Shown here: piece after piece, positions 41,101 through 49,093 of the stretch
How the letters are laid out: every line of letters begins with the position of its first letter
Position numbering within the stretch: the stretch's first letter is position 1
Origin: Candidatus Thiobius zoothamnicola
GTDB lineage: Bacteria > Pseudomonadota > Gammaproteobacteria > Chromatiales > Chromatiaceae
DNA: 64,000 bases
NCBI GenBank assembly: GCA_030826945.1
Contig: JAPQLC010000010.1
Coordinates: 62,001 to 126,000, forward strand
Reading direction: 5' to 3'
Notes under the pieces: model-generated
The model's input: only the letters and a program-made list of their open reading frames with translations
Databases searched by the model: none
What the model was told of the DNA's origin: nothing
Program-made: the position numbers and the translations under genes

Positions 41101-41483
41101 AAGCGCTGGAACCGGCTGGCGACAAAACCATCCGCGCGTTAAAAAATGCGCTGCAAGACGCCACAGGGCGCTGGATTCTGGACGATCATGCGGAAGCGGC
41201 CTGTGAACTGGCGCTTGGCATCCAGGATGACAACCTGCAGCATTATGTGATTGACCGCACTTTCATTGACGAAACCGGCATTCGCTGGATTATCGATTAC
41301 AAAACGAGCGAGCCTCAGGACGAAGCGGTCAATGATTTTCTGAACCGGGAAAAAGAACACTATTGCGGACAACTGGAAAACTATGGCCGCATCATGCATT
41401 TCATGGAGAAATCCCCGATCAAACTGGCGCTGTATTTCCCACTACTGAAAGCCTGGCAAGTATGGGATTACGCTGTTTCATAG
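38130..41483 (+). CDS. AddA-like UvrD-type helicase with C-terminal PD-(D/E)XK nuclease
   Basis: The 1117-residue protein is a superfamily I DNA helicase-nuclease for double-strand-break processing. Helicase motifs are clear: Walker A APAGSGKTELL near residue 26, motif II LLVDEFQDTSNN near residue 415, GDPMQSIYRFREAE near residue 446, MTMHAAKGLEFDVVILP near residue 760 and LLYVAITRARQQ near residue 840. The nuclease appears at the end in RHVGTLIHRYLERIA, WIIDYKTSEP near residue 1055 and QLENYGRIM. An AddB-like partner normally lies just upstream; here the neighbour is the symporter. I start at ATG 38130; TTG 38088 is also possible. Confidence 0.9.
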   Translation: MSVSIIDAKERLAALDPAQSFIVQAPAGSGKTELLIQRYLRLLTLVDQPEEIIAITFTRKAAAEMRHRLLHALDGIQNPEPDEPHKQTTWRLAREVGQRDQQRDWRIQDNPHQLRIQTFDSLAASLTRQMPILSELGAQPGTEESPNALYQQAAHATIQDLTDTAFAQHLAPVLRHLDNRLGQLEALLCDMLQKRDQWLPHVFKTPDIDQLEAALRHYIEQHLTHLRQSIPDNLLTEWINLAIYAAGHLGQDHPLAIWRECHRHPTPQWDNLPLWQSLARLVLSDRDTLRRSVDKHSGFPAPTEKGLDANVKFARQNAKERLMHLLDQLREMPALVEQLAWTKILPGDGYHPEQAGLLNHLLQVLLRAAMHLKLTFQDHAKVDFAEIQQRAIQALGAEGEPTDLALILDHQLRHLLVDEFQDTSNNQYHLLRLLTDGWRMGDGRSLFVVGDPMQSIYRFREAEVGLYLQTQENGLGDLALTPLTLKMNFRSRAGVVNWINQTFQQLFPGQTDVARGAVRYSASQATNANEQPAVHWHPQAGRDDADEAKQISQLIQATQRNTPDASIAMLARSRSHLHAIANQLRTDGIPYQAIDINPLSERTVIQDLRSLTRALLHPADRLAWLAILRAPWCGLSLSDLLTIAEDHAQPIYHRLQESTLTTQISPDGWSRIERLLSLLKPNLPYRGQPPLRTWIESIWINLGGLALAQAEAQTDADAYFNLLDKLQTSTGLIDLAVLDEQLAQLYAAPEHGSATGHPVQMMTMHAAKGLEFDVVILPGLGRKPRQDSSELLYWQERPSASGQSQLLMAPIRANQENHEPISDFIRALNKEKNALETVRLLYVAITRARQQVHLFAHCEFNAKGEPRPPANSLLQTFWPIAVEQFSALQPTNTPEPSTLTHSSFTEQRLAAAWRFDLPDPPIPLTAGTQSAQADKLDLAWYDDPARHVGTLIHRYLERIANEGMKHWPVERIDPLKPCIQASLTNLGVTSKALEPAGDKTIRALKNALQDATGRWILDDHAEAACELALGIQDDNLQHYVIDRTFIDETGIRWIIDYKTSEPQDEAVNDFLNREKEHYCGQLENYGRIMHFMEKSPIKLALYFPLLKAWQVWDYAVS

Positions 41484-41780
41484 CGACTGCCATATTCGTT
41501 TAGTACAGCCTCAATTTTAATTTGAGGGTCACTATCTATAGATTGGACACAGCGCTGTCGCCTTGGATACTTTATTACCAATTGACAGGTGCGCCTTTAC
41601 CCAACCGATTATCCGTTATGATTGGGGTGGCCAAGTGCCAATTTGCTTTGCATCCCAATTAATGAAAGTCTTCATGAACACTCAGCTCCCATCTCGCAGC
41701 TTTGCCGGGAAATCACAGTGAAATCCCTCATAAACTGCTAAAATGCGTGCCACTTCCGTTGGCTTTACTGCAAAATTATT
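41484..41780. other. Intergenic region before lepB
   Basis: This 297-base gap shows a weak hairpin CCTCAA/TTGAGG (41509-41527) soon after the helicase stop and a TAAAAT-like -10 box about 40 bases before lepB. I see no gene in it. Confidence 0.4.
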
Positions 41781-42617
41781 ATGCAATCCGTTGTTCTATA
41801 CGCTTTTTTAGCCGCCCTGGTCTGGGTGATTTTCAGTTATGGCATTGAACCGGCACTGGCGATCGGCGCTCTGGTGACCGGTTTGGTCTGGTTAGCGTAT
41901 CGTTTGCGCAGGGGACGTAATGAAAAGGAGCCTTACTTAGTTGAGCACGCCCGCTCATTTTTCCCGGTGTTTTTACTGGTTCTGCTGTTGCGCGGTTTTG
42001 TGGTGGAACCGTTCCGTATTCCTTCTGGCTCCATGATGCCGACATTGTTGGTGGGCGATTTCATTTTAGTGAATAAGTTCGCCTACGGTTTACGCATGCC
42101 GGTATCCAAAGCCAAGATTCTGGATGTCGGTGAACCGGAACGCGGCGATATCATCGTCTTCCGTTGGCCGCAGGATGAGCGCCTGGATTACATCAAACGT
42201 CTGGTCGGGATGCCTGGAGATAAGGTGCGTTATGCGAATAAAACCATTTTCATCAATGGCGAGCCGATGCCACTGGAGCAGGTTGGTACTTATCAGGCTG
42301 TCGGCAGCGGCCAGCGGGCGCAGGGTTCCGTTGAATTCAAGGAAAATTTGCTCGGTACGGAACATGCAGTTTTAGTGCGTCCGCGCGCACCAGATTTCCC
42401 TTATTCCTGCCGTTTCATGGGTAGTGGGGAAGTGGAAGTGCCGCCAGGCCATTATCTGGTGATGGGAGATAACCGGGATGACAGCAATGATGGTCGTTGC
42501 TGGGGATTCGTACCGGAACAAAATCTGGTGGGTAAAGCCTTTTTCGTCTGGTTCAGTTGGGATTCGGAACGTTCCGGCATCATTGGTTGGGACCGGATCG
42601 GCTTGTCCGTGCAATAG
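41781..42617 (+). CDS. lepB: Signal peptidase I
   Basis: LepB cleaves signal peptides from exported proteins at the periplasmic face of the inner membrane. The 278-residue protein has two N-terminal membrane helices (about residues 3-40 and 58-75), the catalytic serine S84 in PSGSMMPTL, and the general-base lysine K139 in DYIKRLVGMPGDK. The later GDNRDDSNDGRCWGFVP near residue 225 completes the S26 signature. It leads the lepB-rnc-era-recO set, but lepA, normally upstream, is missing. A terminator-like hairpin follows, so the downstream genes may have separate expression. Confidence 0.96.
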   Translation: MQSVVLYAFLAALVWVIFSYGIEPALAIGALVTGLVWLAYRLRRGRNEKEPYLVEHARSFFPVFLLVLLLRGFVVEPFRIPSGSMMPTLLVGDFILVNKFAYGLRMPVSKAKILDVGEPERGDIIVFRWPQDERLDYIKRLVGMPGDKVRYANKTIFINGEPMPLEQVGTYQAVGSGQRAQGSVEFKENLLGTEHAVLVRPRAPDFPYSCRFMGSGEVEVPPGHYLVMGDNRDDSNDGRCWGFVPEQNLVGKAFFVWFSWDSERSGIIGWDRIGLSVQ

Positions 42618-42633
42618 CCTTTGAAATCACATA

Positions 42634-42666
42634 AAAATGGCGGCGGATAAAGCCGCTTTTCCTTTT
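42634..42666 (+). terminator. Terminator-like hairpin after lepB
   Basis: GCGGC (42640-42644) and GCCGC (42652-42656) pair around a seven-base loop and are followed by TTTTCCTTTT. The stem is short, so termination may be partial and let lepB transcription continue into rnc. Confidence 0.55.
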
Positions 42667-42694
42667 AGGTGGTATCGCCTTGACGATACCACCT
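42667..42694 (+). promoter_or_regulatory. Perfect 11-bp hairpin in the rnc leader
   Basis: AGGTGGTATCG at 42667-42677 pairs exactly with CGATACCACCT at 42684-42694 around the loop CCTTGA. It lies 45 bases before the preferred rnc start. E. coli RNase III cuts a stem in its own leader to lower its expression, so this stem is a good candidate for the same type of control. It also buries an AGGTGG that would otherwise serve a TTG start at 42680. Confidence 0.5.
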
Positions 42695-42739
42695 GACTCA
42701 TCGCTTGCCTTTGACGAGCACATCACCCTTTACCTGATT

Positions 42740-43405
42740 GTGACACTGACTGTACTGCAAAATAAGCTGGGCTATACCTTCAACGATATACATTTATTGA
42801 CGCGCGCCTTAACGCATCGCAGCGCAGGTACGCAACATAATGAACGGCTGGAGTTTTTGGGAGACGCCATTTTGGGTTTTGAGGTGGCGGAGCATTTATA
42901 TCATCGCGTTAGCGAAGCGGATGAAGGCAAACTGAGTCGCATGCGCGCTCACCTGGTGAAAGGTGAAACGCTGGCGGCAATCGCCCGGGATTTACAATTG
43001 GGCACTGCTTTGAATTTGGGACAAGGCGAATTATTGAGCGGCGGATCAGAGCGCGAATCAACCTTGTCGGATGCGATTGAAGCGATCATTGCGGCAGTGT
43101 ATCTGGATGGCGGCATACAGGAGGCGCGCGCGCTGGTGCGTCGTTTGCTGGTTCGATATCTGGATAATCCGGCTGAGGCTTTGCAGTTGAAAGATCCGAA
43201 AACCCGTTTGCAAGAACTGCTGCAATCCAGAGGACTGGATTTACCCATTTACGCCATCCAACAAACCAAAGGTAAACAACATAATCCGGTGTTTGTGGTG
43301 AGCTGCCAAGTCAACGGGTTATCCTTAAGTGCTGTCGGTCAGGACACCAGCCGCCGTAAAGCAGAGCAACAGGCGGCAGCGGCGGTATTGAGGCAATTAT
43401 CATGA
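42740..43405 (+). CDS. rnc: Ribonuclease III
   Basis: RNase III cuts double-stranded RNA, processing rRNA and some mRNAs. The protein has the RNase III domain with RLEFLGDAILGFEVAEHLY near residue 38 and the catalytic segment ESTLSDAIEAIIAAVYLDGG near residue 110, then a double-stranded RNA-binding domain (from about residue 150) ending in SRRKAEQQAAAAVLRQL. I choose GTG 42740, giving a 221-residue protein starting just before VLQNKLGYTF, which matches the family N terminus. An upstream in-frame TTG (42680) would add 20 unconserved residues. Its stop overlaps the era start (ATGA). Confidence 0.93.
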   Translation: MTLTVLQNKLGYTFNDIHLLTRALTHRSAGTQHNERLEFLGDAILGFEVAEHLYHRVSEADEGKLSRMRAHLVKGETLAAIARDLQLGTALNLGQGELLSGGSERESTLSDAIEAIIAAVYLDGGIQEARALVRRLLVRYLDNPAEALQLKDPKTRLQELLQSRGLDLPIYAIQQTKGKQHNPVFVVSCQVNGLSLSAVGQDTSRRKAEQQAAAAVLRQLS

Positions 43406-44298
43406 ATGAAGCAAATTACCATAGTGGATATGCCGCCTTGGTGGGGCGACCTAATGTCGGCAAATCAACCTTATTAAATCGCTTGCTGGGACAAAAGATG
43501 GCGATCACCTCGCACAAGCCGCAGACGACACGCCACCGCATTCTTGGCATTAAAAGTTCACCCACTGGTCAGGTCGCCTATGTGGATACGCCCGGGATGC
43601 ATCAACGTGGCAGCAAGGCGATGAACCGTTATCTCAATCGCACCGCGAATACCGCCTTGCTGGATGTGGATCTGGTTTTATTGGTTTGTCAGGCCTTGGT
43701 CTGGACAGACGAAGACCAGATTGCACTGGACAAAATCACCCAGGCAGGTGCGCCTTGCATCGGCGTGGTGAATAAGGTTGATCTCGTTCAGCACAAAGCG
43801 CGTTTGTTGCCTTATTTATCCGAGTTGGCTGAGCGGTATCATTTTGCTCAGATCATACCGGTTTCCGCGCGCAATGGCGTACAAATGGATGTCTTGTCTG
43901 ATGCAGTTCTGTCCCATTTGCCCTTGGGCGAACCCATCTTCCCGGAAGATCAAATCTCTGATCGTCCAGAGCGTTTCTTCGCCGCAGAATTGTTACGTGA
44001 GCAAATTGTCCGCCGATATCATAAAGAATTGCCCTATGTGACAACCGTGGAGATTGAGACTTTCACTGAAGAACCCGAGCGTTATGTGATTGGTGCCGTG
44101 ATCTGGATCGAACGTGACAGCCAGCGCGGCATTTTGTTGGGCAAAGGCGGAGGGACACTGAAGGCGGCAGCGACAGCGGCTCGTCAACAAATGTGTGAGT
44201 TTTTCCATACGCGGGTGCATTTGGATGTTTGGATCAAGGTCAAACGGAGCTGGTCAAGTGACGAAGCCAGTTTGGCGCAATTGGGTTATTCCAGTTAA
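43402..44298 (+). CDS. era: GTPase Era
   Basis: Era is an essential GTPase that binds the 3' end of 16S rRNA and helps 30S subunit maturation. The 298-residue protein has the GTP-binding motifs GRPNVGKSTLLNRLLG near residue 16, DTPGMHQRG near residue 60 and NKVDL near residue 122, then a C-terminal KH RNA-binding domain with GILLGKGGGTLKAA near residue 247. It overlaps rnc by four bases. Length is normal. Confidence 0.97.
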   Translation: MNEANYHSGYAALVGRPNVGKSTLLNRLLGQKMAITSHKPQTTRHRILGIKSSPTGQVAYVDTPGMHQRGSKAMNRYLNRTANTALLDVDLVLLVCQALVWTDEDQIALDKITQAGAPCIGVVNKVDLVQHKARLLPYLSELAERYHFAQIIPVSARNGVQMDVLSDAVLSHLPLGEPIFPEDQISDRPERFFAAELLREQIVRRYHKELPYVTTVEIETFTEEPERYVIGAVIWIERDSQRGILLGKGGGTLKAAATAARQQMCEFFHTRVHLDVWIKVKRSWSSDEASLAQLGYSS

Positions 44299-44347
44299 AT
44301 AAACCGTGATGTCCAGCGTGATGATCCAGCATTCCGTCATCTGACCC

Positions 44348-45049
44348 ATGTCTTCGGCTGAACTGCAACCAGCTTATGTATTGCACACTCGCCGCTTTGC
44401 GGAGAACAGTTTGCTGGTCGAACTGCTCACCCGGGATTGCGGACGCATGACCGTGTTCGCCAAAGGCGCGCTGAATAGCCGATCAGGGCGGCAAGGGTTA
44501 CTGCAACCTTTCACCCCATTGATGGCGGTCTGGCGCGGACGGGGTGAAACACCGTCGCTACATCGGGTCGAACCAGCCGGGCCAGCACTCCGACTGGAAT
44601 ACAAAAGACTGTATTGCGGACTTTACCTGAATGAATTGTTGTTGCATTTGTTAGGACGACAGGAGCCGCAACTCGCCATTTTCGCGCATTATACGGCAAC
44701 TTTGTCCGCCTTATTAGAGAGCACGGATCAGCACGCCACATTAGAGCCGGTGTTGCGCCAGTTTGAGTGTCGATTGCTGGAGGAATTGGGTATTGGATTA
44801 CATTTGACGCATGATCATGCCGGACAGCCATTGAACGCCGAAACTTATTATCAGTATCGAATAGAAGATGGACCCTGTCTTTGTGAAACCCATCACCCGC
44901 TTGGCATTCAAGGCGCGACCTTTCTGGCACTGGCGAATGAAACCATTTTATCCGATCAGCAACGTAAAGAAGCCCGTCGATTATTGCGGCATGTGCTGGA
45001 TTATTACTTGCAAGGTCGGCCATTGAAGAGTCGCAGTCTGTTTCGATGA
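44348..45049 (+). CDS. recO: DNA repair protein RecO
   Basis: RecO loads RecA on gapped DNA with RecR in the RecFOR pathway. The 233-residue protein has the N-terminal OB-fold (AYVLHTRRFAENSLLVELLTRD, given here from AYVL to LTRD, residues 8-29) with VFAKGALNSRSGRQGLLQPF following, and a C-terminal helical domain; the zinc-finger cysteines of some RecO proteins are incomplete. The position after era is standard in gammaproteobacteria. Its stop overlaps mtaB (ATGA); the usual next gene pdxJ is absent. Confidence 0.93.
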   Translation: MSSAELQPAYVLHTRRFAENSLLVELLTRDCGRMTVFAKGALNSRSGRQGLLQPFTPLMAVWRGRGETPSLHRVEPAGPALRLEYKRLYCGLYLNELLLHLLGRQEPQLAIFAHYTATLSALLESTDQHATLEPVLRQFECRLLEELGIGLHLTHDHAGQPLNAETYYQYRIEDGPCLCETHHPLGIQGATFLALANETILSDQQRKEARRLLRHVLDYYLQGRPLKSRSLFR

Positions 45050-46359
45050 AACACGTCTATTTGCAAGCTTTGGGTTGCCGGTTGAATGAAGCTGAACTGG
45101 AAACTTGGTCGCGCGACTTTTTGCAGCAAGGTTTCAACCTGACTGAAGATGTGGCGCAAGCCGATCTGGTGGTGGTGAATACTTGCGCGGTTACGCAGGA
45201 ATCGGCACGTAAATCACGGAACCTGATTCGTCGCGCGCAACGCCATAATCCCCATGCGAAACTGGTGATTAGCGGCTGTTATGCAACCTTATCGCCGGAC
45301 CAGGCGGCTGACGAACTGGGCGTTGACCTGGTGGTTCCGAATCAGGATAAGGAGCGTCTGGTCAATATGACGCGGCAAATCGTCGATTGGCCGGTTATGC
45401 CTCAGGGCGGTATGGAGCCGGACGCCATCCCGCTATTAATGCGTGGTCGCCAACGCGCTTTTATTAAAGTACAGGATGGTTGCCGTTACCGTTGTACTTA
45501 TTGTGTCGTGACTTTGGCACGGGGGAACGAGCGTAGCCGCCCGATTGATGAAGTGGTGGCTGAAATCCAATCCCTGGAGCGGCAAGGCGTTCATGAAGTG
45601 GTGCTCGCTGGCGTGCATTTGGGGGGATATGGTACTGACTTGGGTTTAACGTTGAGTGACCTTATCGAATCGGTGTTGCGGAATACGAGCATCCCCCGCA
45701 TCCGCTTGGGTTCGGTCGAGCCTTGGGATCTGCCGACTGATTTCTGGTGCCTGTTTGCCAATTCACGCCTGATGCCACATTTACATCTACCCATCCAGTC
45801 CGGTTCAGACAGCGTACTTAAGCGAATGTCGCGTCGCTGTAAAACCGCTGAATTTGCCGAACTCGTCCATCAGGCACGTCAACAGATCAAGGATTTTATC
45901 GTAACCACAGACATTATCGTCGGATTTCCAGGAGAAACAGCAACCGAATGGCGGGAAACATTGGATTATGTTGAACAGATACGCTTCGCACATGTACACA
46001 TTTTCAGCTATTCAGCGCGCGTCGGCACCAAAGCGGCCAGCCTGCCATCACCAGTGGAACGATCCGTCAAACGGGAACGCAGTCAACAGTTACATGCATT
46101 GGTCGCCCAGCATAAAGCTGAAATCCTGCGGCAGTTTGTCGGCAAGCAATACGAAGTGCTGGTCGAAAATCAGGACGATCTTGGCCAATGGGTAGGATAC
46201 ACGCCTCACTTTTTGCGGGTGGCCATGCATTCACCGCATGATTTGCAGAATCAGTTGGTTAAAGTCCGCTTGGAGCAACTTGATTCCGGTGGAAACACAT
46301 TGTTGGGGAGGCTTGAATCCGTTGATCAGCGTGTGACTAAATCAAATTTAGATCATTAA
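45046..46359 (+). CDS. mtaB: tRNA t6A37 methylthiotransferase MtaB
   Basis: MtaB adds a methylthio group to t6A at position 37 of ANN-decoding tRNAs. The 437-residue protein has the three-part methylthiotransferase layout: an N-terminal UPF0004 domain with auxiliary cluster cysteines (LGCRLNEAE and VNTCAVT), a radical-SAM core with DGCRYRCTYC near residue 146, and a C-terminal TRAM-like domain. The N terminus LGCRLN and the RYRC signature fit MtaB, not MiaB (which lies separately at 49-50 kb) or RimO. MtaB is less usual in gammaproteobacteria. It is coupled to recO by a four-base overlap. Confidence 0.85.
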   Translation: MKHVYLQALGCRLNEAELETWSRDFLQQGFNLTEDVAQADLVVVNTCAVTQESARKSRNLIRRAQRHNPHAKLVISGCYATLSPDQAADELGVDLVVPNQDKERLVNMTRQIVDWPVMPQGGMEPDAIPLLMRGRQRAFIKVQDGCRYRCTYCVVTLARGNERSRPIDEVVAEIQSLERQGVHEVVLAGVHLGGYGTDLGLTLSDLIESVLRNTSIPRIRLGSVEPWDLPTDFWCLFANSRLMPHLHLPIQSGSDSVLKRMSRRCKTAEFAELVHQARQQIKDFIVTTDIIVGFPGETATEWRETLDYVEQIRFAHVHIFSYSARVGTKAASLPSPVERSVKRERSQQLHALVAQHKAEILRQFVGKQYEVLVENQDDLGQWVGYTPHFLRVAMHSPHDLQNQLVKVRLEQLDSGGNTLLGRLESVDQRVTKSNLDH

Positions 46360-46397
46360 CGATGAAATTGATCCAGAAAAAGTAACCGGAGTTTCTT

Positions 46398-46787
46398 ATG
46401 AAAAAAATTTTATCAGGATTGTTTCTGCTGGCATTCGGTATCGCTGGCTGTTCATCAGATTCACTGGAAGCGATAAAAGCTTTGGGTACTCGCGATTTCT
46501 CCACCGACGCTTGGTCAAGCGCTTCTCAAAAAGACCGAGGCGAAATGGTATTTTCCCTGTTGGATACTTATGAAATCACGACGATGAAGGTGGAGGAAAT
46601 CAGGGAGCTACTCGGAGAATCCACGGCTTATTATGATTACGATGAATTCCCGGCGTATCTTGTCGGCCCTGAAACCATTCAGAGCGAATATGGCAATGGT
46701 TATGTCCTGGCATTTCCATTTGATCGACGTACGGGACTGGTCAGCCAGTATGTGATTTCACCAAAGCCTGCAACAAATTCAGATTGA
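46398..46787 (+). CDS. Small lipoprotein, SmpA/OmlA-like
   Basis: The 129-residue product has a lipoprotein signal with lipobox FGIAGC (lipidated cysteine at about residue 18). The mature part resembles small outer-membrane lipoproteins of the SmpA/OmlA (BamE) type: a VEEIRELLGESTAYYDYDEFP segment (residues 60-80, shown here in parts as VEEIRELLG and YYDYDEF) followed by a beta-rich region ending LAFPFDRRTG. It is not BamE itself by eye. Role unknown. It follows mtaB by 38 bases and converges on corC. Confidence 0.65.
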   Translation: MKKILSGLFLLAFGIAGCSSDSLEAIKALGTRDFSTDAWSSASQKDRGEMVFSLLDTYEITTMKVEEIRELLGESTAYYDYDEFPAYLVGPETIQSEYGNGYVLAFPFDRRTGLVSQYVISPKPATNSD

Positions 46788-46810
46788 TGAATTGATAAAA
46801 CGGCGGATGA

Positions 46811-47650
46811 CTATCCCGTTTTCACCTGTAATAAACGAATTTTACGGTGACTGGCAGCGATCACTTTAAAATGCAGACCGTTGATTTCCACCGTTTCGCC
46901 GCGTTCAGGCACATGGCCTAACGCATTGAGCACTAGGCCGCCGATGGTGTCATAGCTGTCATCAGCGAAGTCCGTATTAAAATATTCGTTGAATTCGCCA
47001 ATGATAGTGTGCGCCTTGACCGTGAATGTGCGTTCATCACGCCGCATAATGAAAGCACCTTCGTCAAAATCGTATTCATCCTCGATTTCGCCGACGATTT
47101 GCTCAAGCACATCTTCAATCGTGACTAGCCCGGCCGCCGCGCCATATTCATCCACGACAATTGCCATATGATTACGGCTGACCCGGAATTCTTTGAGCAG
47201 CACATCCAATGGCTTGCTTTCAGGGACAAAAACCGCTGAACGGACGATCTCCCGTAGTTTGAATTTCTCAGCCCCTTCGCAAAAATATTGCAATAAATCT
47301 TTCGCCAATAAAGTACCGACCACTTCCGCTTTGTCATCACCGATGACAGGGAAGCGTGAATGCGCGGATTCCACGACAATCGGCAGAATATCCTGCAAAT
47401 CATCATCTTTGTTCACCACGATCATGTTGGCGCGTGGAATCATGATATCGCGTACACGCAAGTCCGAGACTTGCAGCACGCCTTCCATCATCGCCAGGGC
47501 ATCGGTATTAAATAATGCGCGGTTCTTCGCCTGGCGCAGTAAATCGACCAGTTGTTCTTTGGTTTGCGGTTCGCTGCTACTGTCGGAAAACCAGTTTTCC
47601 CACCAACGTCCGGTAAGTGAGCCACTCTGGGGTTGATCTTCGTTACTCAT
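46811..47650 (-). CDS. corC: HlyC/CorC-family CBS-domain protein
   Basis: CorC proteins have been linked to Mg2+/Co2+ efflux, acting with CorA-type channels or CNNM-like transporters. The protein has the [25 protein letters not shown] region near residue 33, the hallmark [12 protein letters not shown] near residue 66, two CBS domains (about residues 65-180) and a C-terminal CorC_HlyC domain (about residues 200-280). It has no membrane helix. The start is uncertain between ATG 47653 and 47650; both overlap ybeY by a few bases. It closes the miaB-phoH-ybeY-corC operon; lnt, which often follows, is not here. Confidence 0.9.
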   Translation of the reverse strand: MSNEDQPQSGSLTGRWWENWFSDSSSEPQTKEQLVDLLRQAKNRALFNTDALAMMEGVLQVSDLRVRDIMIPRANMIVVNKDDDLQDILPIVVESAHSRFPVIGDDKAEVVGTLLAKDLLQYFCEGAEKFKLREIVRSAVFVPESKPLDVLLKEFRVSRNHMAIVVDEYGAAAGLVTIEDVLEQIVGEIEDEYDFDEGAFIMRRDERTFTVKAHTIIGEFNEYFNTDFADDSYDTIGGLVLNALGHVPERGETVEINGLHFKVIAASHRKIRLLQVKTG

Positions 47651-48092
47651 CATGTTCATAAGGATCGGGGAAATCAAGCCGACTTAATATATTACGCTCC
47701 AACATCTCCATCGCCTCCGCCGTCGTTTCGGTTTGGTGATCATGTCCGCAAAGGTGTAATACGCCATGCACCACCATGTGCGCCCAATGGGCAGACAGGT
47801 TTTTGCGTTGTTCAATCGCTTCCTGCTCAACCACCGAGGCGCAGATCGCCAGGTCGCCCAAATAATCGAATACTATTGCAGATGGGGCCTCAAAAGGAAA
47901 AGACAACACATTGGTTGGCCGATCTTTACCCCGATAAGTGTTATTTAACTGCCGACTTTCTTCCGCATCAACCACCCGGATGCTTAATTCATCCAGCGAA
48001 CCATCCGGTAAAGCCGCCATAACCCAGGCGGTGAAATCCGCTTCCGTGGGCAAACCATCCGCCTGTATCGCATATTGTATCGTGAGTTTCAT
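47643..48092 (-). CDS. ybeY: Endoribonuclease YbeY
   Basis: YbeY is a metal-dependent endoribonuclease needed for 16S rRNA 3'-end maturation and ribosome quality control. The 149-residue protein has the zinc-binding motif [11 protein letters not shown] near residue 112 and the preceding conserved [18 protein letters not shown] segment near residue 50. It overlaps phoH by four bases upstream (ATGA) and corC downstream, a standard operon order. Confidence 0.95.
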   Translation of the reverse strand: MKLTIQYAIQADGLPTEADFTAWVMAALPDGSLDELSIRVVDAEESRQLNNTYRGKDRPTNVLSFPFEAPSAIVFDYLGDLAICASVVEQEAIEQRKNLSAHWAHMVVHGVLHLCGHDHQTETTAEAMEMLERNILSRLDFPDPYEHDE

Positions 48093-48976
48093 GCTGACGA
48101 TGCTGGTGGCTCATATCGCCCATAAGCCTGCACCACTTTCTGCACCAGAGTGTGCCGTATGACATCCCGTGAATTGAAAAGCGTGAAGCTGATGTCGTTG
48201 ATATTTTGCAACACAACCATCGCTTGCCGGAGACCGGACTGCTGACCACGGGGTAAATCAATCTGGGTCACATCCCCGGTAATGACGGCGGTGGAGCCAA
48301 ATCCCAAGCGGGTTAGAAACATTTTCATTTGTTCCGGCGTGGTGTTTTGTGCCTCGTCCAAAATGATGAAAGCGTCATTCAAGGTGCGGCCACGCATATA
48401 GGCGAGCGGCGCGACTTCAATCACATTACGCTCAATCAGTTTGTTGACCTTTTCAAATCCCAGCATCTCATACAAAGCGTCATATAAAGGGCGCAAATAG
48501 GGATCAATTTTTTGCGTCAAATCACCCGGCAGAAAACCGAGCCGCTCCCCGGCCTCGACCGCAGGTCGAACCAGTAAGATGCGCCGGATCTGTTCATTCT
48601 CCAAAGCGTCAACCGCGCAGGCCACGGCCAAATAAGTCTTTCCAGTACCGGCAGGCCCGATACCGAAATTCATATCATGGCGCATGATTTTATTGACATA
48701 TGCCGCCTGATTGGCACCGCGCGGCTTGATCAGGCCACCGCGTGTTTTAATGTGGGTATCCGGCACGGATGTTTCCGCTTGCAGCAAACGTTCAATGCCC
48801 GCTTCCTGGAGAAAAAGATGCACGCGTGGCGGGTCCAATGTTTCATGCGCGGTCGCTGCATAAAGATCCTGCAAAACATCGCGTCCAGCCTGAATCGCCT
48901 GATCATCGCCAGATAAACGGAAATGATTGCCATGATTATGGATCTGAATATCCAGACCTTGCTCAAGCTGGCGCAA
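48089..48976 (-). CDS. phoH: PhoH-family ATPase (YbeZ type)
   Basis: PhoH/YbeZ is a cytoplasmic ATPase that works with YbeY in RNA metabolism. The Walker [14 protein letters not shown] and Walker [13 protein letters not shown] are clear. The given start is TTG 48976, but conserved family sequence continues upstream: the frame stays open to 49093 and encodes FSLEPEDNQRLRNLCGQ-like residues, typical of the YbeZ N terminus. No ATG, GTG or TTG occurs in this extension; only CTG (49052-49054), ATT (49067-49069) and ATC (49076-49078) are possible rare starts. The true 5' end is therefore probably near 49054-49078, with non-canonical initiation. It overlaps ybeY. Confidence 0.88.
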   Translation of the reverse strand: MRQLEQGLDIQIHNHGNHFRLSGDDQAIQAGRDVLQDLYAATAHETLDPPRVHLFLQEAGIERLLQAETSVPDTHIKTRGGLIKPRGANQAAYVNKIMRHDMNFGIGPAGTGKTYLAVACAVDALENEQIRRILLVRPAVEAGERLGFLPGDLTQKIDPYLRPLYDALYEMLGFEKVNKLIERNVIEVAPLAYMRGRTLNDAFIILDEAQNTTPEQMKMFLTRLGFGSTAVITGDVTQIDLPRGQQSGLRQAMVVLQNINDISFTLFNSRDVIRHTLVQKVVQAYGRYEPPASSA

Positions 48977-49093
48977 ATGCTCATTTAACTGTCCACATAA
49001 ATTGCGCAGGCGCTGATTATCTTCCGGCTCAAGTGAGAAATTCTGTGAATTCAGTGTGGCACGCCCAATTTGGTTGATGTCATTAACAGGCTG

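Noticed and set aside
42680-42739. Upstream TTG start for rnc
   Set aside because: AGGTGG is well spaced from TTG 42680, but it lies inside a perfect hairpin and the 20 added residues do not resemble the RNase III N terminus.
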